A stretch of 64,000 bases of DNA from contig NZ_CP053452.2 in the NCBI RefSeq assembly GCF_013128195.2, forward strand, positions 2,232,001 to 2,296,000. The letters run 5' to 3'. Below are positions 60,320 to 64,000 of the stretch, one piece after another (position 1 is the stretch's first letter; each line of letters opens with the position of its first letter). The translations under genes were made by a program, and so were the position numbers. Source of the stretch: Frigoriglobus tundricola (GTDB lineage: Bacteria; Planctomycetota; Planctomycetia; Gemmatales; Gemmataceae). The notes under the pieces are model-generated. The model saw only the letters and a program-made list of their open reading frames with translations. It was not told the DNA's origin and searched no databases.

Positions 60320-60832
60320 TTACCCGGCTGTCAGTCGCTTGCGGAGAATGGCGGTGTGGTGTCGCGTGTGGCCGACGACGATGTAAGCCAGCGCCCGCAC
60401 GGTTACGAGGTTGTCGCTCGCGATGCCCGCGCGTGCCCAGGCCGCTTCGGGGAGGTTGCGGAACAGCCACAGGTTCGACCGCCGGGCGGCCTCGTACTCG
60501 CTCACCACATCGGCCAGCGTGAGCCGCGCGGACTCGGCCGCCTTGACATACGGCCCCTCGTCGAACCCCGCGAGCGGAGTCGTGTCCCCGCGTGCGAACC
60601 GCAGCGCCCGGTAGCCGAAGACGCGCTCGCCGTCGGTGAGGTGCCCGATCACGTCCTTCACGGTCCACGTATACGGCGGATGGCACACGTCGCCCTGGGC
60701 TTCGGGCACGCGCCGGAAGAAGCTCAACACCTCCGACAGTTGCTCGGACATCGCGGGGAGGATATCGGCCTCGGACACGAGATCGATGTACGTGCCGTAG
60801 AACGGCGCGTACTCCGTCACAGCCGGTCGCAT
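60320..60832 (-). CDS. DinB-like four-helix metal protein
   Basis: 170 residues of the DinB/YfiT fold: helix 2 VKDVIGHLTDGERVFGYRAL carries one His, and helix 4 YIVVGHTRHHTAILRKRL carries the other two. The family includes thiol-dependent transferases (bacillithiol or mycothiol). Substrate unknown. It starts about 30 bases upstream of the HAD gene and may be co-transcribed. Confidence 0.85.
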   Translation of the reverse strand: MRPAVTEYAPFYGTYIDLVSEADILPAMSEQLSEVLSFFRRVPEAQGDVCHPPYTWTVKDVIGHLTDGERVFGYRALRFARGDTTPLAGFDEGPYVKAAESARLTLADVVSEYEAARRSNLWLFRNLPEAAWARAGIASDNLVTVRALAYIVVGHTRHHTAILRKRLTAG

Positions 60833-60876
60833 GACAACCTCATGGGAACGAGTTCGTGTGAGGGACGTCTTCGCGG

Positions 60877-61190
60877 CTATGGTATCGCACCGCGAGCCGT
60901 TTCCGCAGCGTCTTCGGTCCGCAGGACCACTTCGAGTTGTTCAAGCGGTGCCCAGGCGCGGGCGAGCGAGCGCTTCAGTCCGGCAGCAAAGTCGGACATC
61001 GTGAGTGGGCCGAAGCCGGTGCCGAGTGCTGTTGAACCTCGCGATCATTCCGCGACCTTCGGTCGCGGAATGATCGCGAGGTTCAACAGCACTTGGTGGC
61101 CCGGAGCCACGGGTTCGCGGTCGAGAGCAGCACCTCGGCGGAGACATCGAGTACGTCGCTCGCGAAGATTTCGACGTTCGTCGCGTGCCC
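60877..61190 (-). pseudogene. Broken macro-domain (ADP-ribose-binding) gene, split by a hairpin element
   Basis: Upstream part reads VEIFASDVLDVSAEVLLSTA then NPWLRATK, resembling macro-domain N-termini (...D.LD..AEVL.S.ANP.L). It ends at a stop created by the hairpin at 61025-61093. On the other side a frame reads GTGFGPLTMSDFAAGLKRSL, PLEQLEVVLRTEDAAETA and stops at 60877, matching macro-domain C-termini. The middle (perhaps 60-70 residues) is missing. The gene would have been preceded by the 61204 gene, without a clear start. I judge this a remnant. Confidence 0.5.
61025..61093. mobile_element. 33-base perfect hairpin element inside the macro-domain remnant
   Basis: agtgctgttgaacctcgcga and the following 13 bases are exactly complementary to 61061-61093, with loop ttc. 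It sits where the middle of the macro-domain gene should be, so insertion with deletion is likely. Confidence 0.9.
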
Positions 61191-61203
61191 CGCCGCCCCG
61201 CCG

Positions 61204-61737
61204 TCAGATGTCCGACGAACTGGCTCCGAGGAGCCCGACGCTGACGCCGTTCTCTTTCAGGATGCTGGTCGCCTTCCCGTTAATGATCAGCAGGACAATT
61301 AGGCCGATACATGGGATCAACGTGAGGATGCCGAGGACGACCCCGGTCGCGGTCGAGTAAACCTTGGTCGCGAGCAGAAACACGAACACCGTTGCAGTCA
61401 GCCCCAACGGAACGAGCGCGAGGGCGAGGTAGAGCTTCGACTGTTCGGGAATCGCGAACTGTGCGGGGATCAGGCACAGGTAAGCCAAAATGCACAGGAT
61501 GAGCACTTTTTGGTTGCTGGCGATCCCGCGGAGGGTCGCGCGCGACAACCGCTCACCGCGGCGCGGCTCGTAGTCGTCCTCGTCCTCTTCTTCGTCGCGG
61601 CGCCGGCGCCGGGGGCGGTCGTCTTCGTCGTCCTCATCATCGTCATCGCGGCGCCGGCGCCGCGGTCGGTCCTCGGCTTCCTCTTCGTCGCGGCGCTTGC
61701 GGCGGGGGCGGTCCTCTTCGTCATCGTCGCGGGGCAT
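61204..61737 (-). CDS. Membrane protein with alternating acidic/basic N-terminal repeats
   Basis: 177 residues from ATG 61737. The N-terminal ~65 residues are a run of DDDEE/RPRRKRR units (MPRDDDEEDRPRRKRRDEEE, then three more). A linker RLSRATLRGIASNQKVL is followed by about four helices (LILCILAYLCLIPAQFAI, LALALVPLGLTATVFVFLLA, GVVLGILTLIPCIGLIVLLI). Planctomycete proteins of this type are common and uncharacterised. The tail was perhaps co-transcribed with the macro-domain gene downstream. Confidence 0.75.
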   Translation of the reverse strand: MPRDDDEEDRPRRKRRDEEEAEDRPRRRRRDDDDEDDEDDRPRRRRRDEEEDEDDYEPRRGERLSRATLRGIASNQKVLILCILAYLCLIPAQFAIPEQSKLYLALALVPLGLTATVFVFLLATKVYSTATGVVLGILTLIPCIGLIVLLIINGKATSILKENGVSVGLLGASSSDI

Positions 61738-61879
61738 GAGTCCTCTCCTCGTGTTACGGCTGATCACTCCGGAAAGAAATTTACGAGACTCAACTGGTGA
61801 TCGCCACTCCCGTACCCGGAGAACGCTCATGAAAACGAGCGCGGACTTGGTTCCAACCGCCCCACACCGCCGGGTCAAT

Positions 61880-61968
61880 AGCCCGCAGATGCGCACCGGT
61901 GGCACACATCACAACAAGGCAATGAATCCTGGATTCCGAGCTGTGCCACCGGTGCGCATCTGCGGGCT
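61880..61968. repeat. 27-base inverted repeat
   Basis: agcccgcagatgcgcaccgg and the following seven bases (61880-61906) are exactly complementary to 61942-61968, with a 35-base centre. It and the repeat at 62031-62074 occupy the 362-base gap between the membrane gene and the YsnF-like gene; no gene is seen there. Confidence 0.9.
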
Positions 61969-62030
61969 CTTCACGGCGCGACAACTGTGTCCCGTCGGAC
62001 GCACGAGCTGTTCTGCCTCTCATTCAAAAG

Positions 62031-62074
62031 CGTAGTGCCGAAGGTTCCAAATAATCGGAGCCTTCGGCACTACG
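62031..62074 (-). terminator. 18-base hairpin after the YsnF-like gene
   Basis: cgtagtgccgaaggttcc pairs with 62057-62074 with one mismatch, loop aaataatc. It lies 26 bases beyond the stop at 62100 and probably ends that transcript. Confidence 0.65.
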
Positions 62075-62099
62075 CCTAACGAATTTACGACCTTCGCTC

Positions 62100-63053
62100 T
62101 TACTTCTTGCCGGGCTTGGACGTGTGGTTCACCTTCGCCCCGCCGGTGGACTCGACGACGGCCTCTTCCTTCCGGACCGTGCCGCTGACGGTGCGGTTCT
62201 CGCGCACCTTCCGCTTGCCCACCGTCACCTCTTCCGTGACGACCGGCTCCTTGGTCACCTTCACCCGCTCCTCCTTCACCGGGATGCGGATCTCTTCGGC
62301 GCTCATGTTACCCGTCGCCTTCAGGCCGCCCTCGGCCGGGTGCCGCTCGATCACCACCTCTTCGCGCTCCACGGGAACGGTGAGCTGACGCTGTTCGGTG
62401 TGAACTTCCTTGCGGACCTTCACTTCGCCCGCGCTCACCTGTTCCTTGTCGGCCCGCAACTGTTCCTCTTTCAACTGGATCACGCGGCCGTCTTCGGTGT
62501 GGAACCCGCCTTCCGACAGAATGTTGGCGCGGTCGGCGCGAACGGCGGTCCAGCCCTGGCGGTCGAAGCCGCTGCGGCGGTGCAGGATGTCGCGTGCTTC
62601 GAGCGCCCGGCCGTTGGCCTCGACCGTCACCAGGTAGCGGCCGCCCTGCACTTCCTGTTCGTAGAACTCGGCGTCCTCTTCCGGGATGCCCCAGCCGACC
62701 AGGGCGCCGGTGATGCCGATCAGGGCCGCGCCGCCGGCCGCGTTCACCAGCACCGTGCCGAGCGTACCGAGTGCGAGAACCGGGCCGATCACCGGGATCA
62801 CCCCGGCGAGGATGCCCGCACCCACCAGCGCCCCGCCCGCGGCGCCCGCGACGGCGCCGGCTACGGCCCCTTCTTCCGCGTACGTCTCGTCCGCGGCGCC
62901 GGTCTTGACCGTCTTGCCGTCGGCGTCCCGGTACACCAGCCCGATTTTGGACTCATCGAACCCGGCGGCCCGCAGGTCGGCGACCGCCTGATCGGCCCGA
63001 GCTTTCGTTTCGAACACGGCGACAGTTGCGGTGTGTTTCTTGCGGTTTGGCAC
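62100..63053 (-). CDS. YsnF/AvaK (DUF2382) stress protein with GSP17M-like N-terminus
   Basis: 317 residues. The N-terminus HTATVAVFETKARADQAVAD resembles the general stress protein 17M domain. A Gly/Ala hydrophobic middle (GAVAGAVAGAAGGALVGAG) may form a membrane hairpin. The C-terminus is DUF2382: QLKEEQLRADKEQVSAGEVK, then repeated EVxxExRxxTVPVxREEVVIER patterns, ending in VGKRKVRENRTVSGTVRKEE. The family is linked to general stress; no enzyme activity is known. Confidence 0.88.
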   Translation of the reverse strand: MPNRKKHTATVAVFETKARADQAVADLRAAGFDESKIGLVYRDADGKTVKTGAADETYAEEGAVAGAVAGAAGGALVGAGILAGVIPVIGPVLALGTLGTVLVNAAGGAALIGITGALVGWGIPEEDAEFYEQEVQGGRYLVTVEANGRALEARDILHRRSGFDRQGWTAVRADRANILSEGGFHTEDGRVIQLKEEQLRADKEQVSAGEVKVRKEVHTEQRQLTVPVEREEVVIERHPAEGGLKATGNMSAEEIRIPVKEERVKVTKEPVVTEEVTVGKRKVRENRTVSGTVRKEEAVVESTGGAKVNHTSKPGKK

Positions 63054-63252
63054 GATGGATCTCCTCGGTGTCAGTCACGAGCTCGATCGAACCCGTGCCA
63101 TCGGGATTTGCACAGCGCGTGCCGTCGCCACCGGTGCGCCGCGCGTATGCGGTAGAACCCGACGCGGCGGCCCGACGGCACGACACGTGCTGCCCACTCG
63201 CCCCCGGCGTGCGAACGCCGTTCCATTAACAAGGCTAATGAGGATGAACAAC

Positions 63253-63546
63253 ATGGCCGCTTCCATGACGCGCCCGCCGGGTCCGCAGCGAGATAACAGC
63301 CGGGAGGCTCAGCGGCACTCGGAGGGGTCTGTGGCCCGCGGGATCGAGCACTACACCGCGCAGATGCCGTCGGACTGGTTCCTGTGGGCGGCCGGTGGGT
63401 CGATCCTCGCTTCGCTGACCCTACACGCCGTGGGCCGAAAGGAAGACGCGCAGTTCGTGGGGCAGTGGGTCGCCCCCTTCATGCTGCTGGGCGTTTACAA
63501 CAAGATCGTCAAGGTGGCGGGCTCGGACCGGGTTCACGCCGAATAG
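63253..63546 (+). CDS. Small membrane-associated protein of unknown function
   Basis: About 97 residues if started at ATG 63253 (GAGG 9 bases upstream); two other in-frame ATGs are at 63238 and 63244. Sequence: a polar N-terminus (ASMTRPPGPQRDNSREAQRH), then one to two hydrophobic segments (DWFLWAAGGSILASLTLHAV, FVGQWVAPFMLLGVYNKIV). It diverges from the YsnF-like gene, with about 200 bases between. Function unknown. Confidence 0.65.
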   Translation: MAASMTRPPGPQRDNSREAQRHSEGSVARGIEHYTAQMPSDWFLWAAGGSILASLTLHAVGRKEDAQFVGQWVAPFMLLGVYNKIVKVAGSDRVHAE

Positions 63547-63593
63547 CCGAAGCCGGACGGTCACTTCGTGGCGGCTCTCACAAAAGTCTTGAA

Positions 63594-63693
63594 GTCGAAA
63601 GTCATAAAGTCGCAAGTCATAAGGTCGAAAACCGGGACCCGCTTCGGTCCTTGGCTTTGTGACTTGACGACTTGCGACTCTATGACTTTCGAC
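63594..63693. repeat. 25-base inverted repeat
   Basis: gtcgaaagtcataaagtcgc and the following five bases (63594-63618) are complementary to 63669-63693 with one mismatch, around a 50-base centre. It fills much of the 300-base gap between the two last genes and may serve as terminator for the first. Confidence 0.85.
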
Positions 63694-63846
63694 GTCATGA
63701 GGGGGAGCTTGCCCACCTTTCCCGAACTCCTTCTCTCTCCAGTTTCTGCGCCGATCGGCGCCGCGGCGAGTCCGCCTTGATTCGCTCCGATCGTTGCTCT
63801 ATAGCCCCCCGCCTTCAAGCGCTAGTAACAGCCGGGAGAATGCCGC

Positions 63847-64000
63847 GTGGGGAGCGGTCGGGTTCCAACCTGTTTCGGGCTGGTCGCAGTGCTGGCGGTA
63901 CTGACCGCTGCGCCGCACGCTTTCGCCCAACCCGTCCGGCGCGTGACCGGGCTGGACGATCCGTTCGGCGGGGTCACGGACCGCACGGACCCCGGGCTCC
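63847..64000 (+). CDS. N-terminal part of a secreted protein (3' truncated by window)
   Basis: The window ends inside this gene. From GTG 63847 the frame reads VGSGRVPTCFGLVAVLAVLT AAPHAFAQ, a signal peptide with a cleavage site AFA-Q, then PVRRVTGLDDPFGGVTDRTD. A GGGAG site lies 8 bases upstream. An ATG at 63840 is in another frame and gives no signal peptide. The function cannot be judged. Confidence 0.5.
   Translation, partial: MGSGRVPTCFGLVAVLAVLTAAPHAFAQPVRRVTGLDDPFGGVTDRTDPGL

Noticed and set aside
59859..60686. Extended HAD frame to 60686
   Set aside because: The upstream part overlaps the DinB gene in another frame and lacks homology.
217..63693. All hairpins being ordinary terminators
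   Set aside because: Several have no T-tract, are far longer than terminators, or lie inside operons or genes; they are better viewed as palindromic elements, though some may also terminate.
1..64000. tRNA, rRNA or CRISPR arrays
   Set aside because: No cloverleaf, conserved rRNA block or regular spacer-repeat series was seen by eye; a tRNAscan and CRISPR search would be needed for certainty.

Overview
The window is GC-rich bacterial chromosome, most likely from a Gemmata-like planctomycete (family Gemmataceae, Planctomycetota). The evidence is a DUF1559 pseudopilin-type protein paired with a small lipoprotein, an ECF sigma factor of the planctomycete type with a long C-terminal extension, a large protein kinase fused to a beta-propeller, an alternative complex III respiratory operon, a small protein of the 'MTEAEW' type I associate with Gemmata, and many short palindromic elements between genes. 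I saw no rRNA, tRNA, CRISPR array or transposase.

Layout. 1-5.6 kb: a cut-off gene, a YncE-like propeller protein, a beta-propeller phytase, a lipoprotein/DUF1559 pair and trpE. 5.7-12.6 kb: a glycine-rich protein with secretin-type domains and an ECF sigma factor that look like one gene broken by two single-base frameshifts, then a 1590-residue lipoprotein. 12.8-15.4 kb: an aldehyde dehydrogenase and a secreted ricin-type lectin-like protein. 15.6-23.4 kb: the most distinctive block, a three-gene set reading vWA protein, PP2C phosphatase, then kinase-membrane-propeller protein. It resembles the TerY-P type kinase/phosphatase/vWA triads, and the vWA protein carries an N-terminal domain that looks like GAP1-N2. 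23.7-32 kb: a secreted protein, a NUDIX hydrolase, a Gemmata-type protein, and the 2-oxoglutarate dehydrogenase genes sucA, sucB and lpdA, with sucB frameshifted. 32-36.5 kb: an ankyrin protein, an amino-acid permease and an ABC-2 permease.

36.9-40.6 kb is a compact phosphonate-use operon: a GntR-type regulator with a LacI-like sensor, an FAD oxidoreductase, a PhnZ-like HD oxygenase and phosphonoacetaldehyde hydrolase. A TauE/SafE exporter follows. 41.5-57.6 kb on the minus strand is one long respiratory operon: actA, actB, a fused actC-actD, actE, actF, a small membrane protein, ccoS, ccoN, ccoO, a cytochrome c, a CcoI-like metal P-type ATPase and a membrane protein. In this arrangement quinol would be oxidised by alternative complex III, electrons would pass through c-type cytochromes to a cbb3-like oxidase, and CcoS and the ATPase would help assemble it. 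A perfect CRP-like palindrome lies about 85 bases upstream of actA. 57.8-64 kb holds an aldo/keto reductase, a 35-residue membrane peptide, a Uma2-type nuclease, a HAD-like protein, a DinB-fold protein, a broken macro-domain gene, a YsnF/DUF2382 stress protein and two small or partial genes.

Two cross-cutting features stand out. First, three genes (the sigma factor, sucB and the P-type ATPase) each need two single-base corrections. All six sites lie in G, C or CG-repeat tracts, or in one case next to a GCGC, so sequencing error and gene decay must be separated before function is inferred. Second, palindromic and MITE-like elements are unusually common. One supplies a stop codon, one appears to fuse two ORFs, one carries the sucB frameshift, and one sits in the middle of a dead macro-domain gene.
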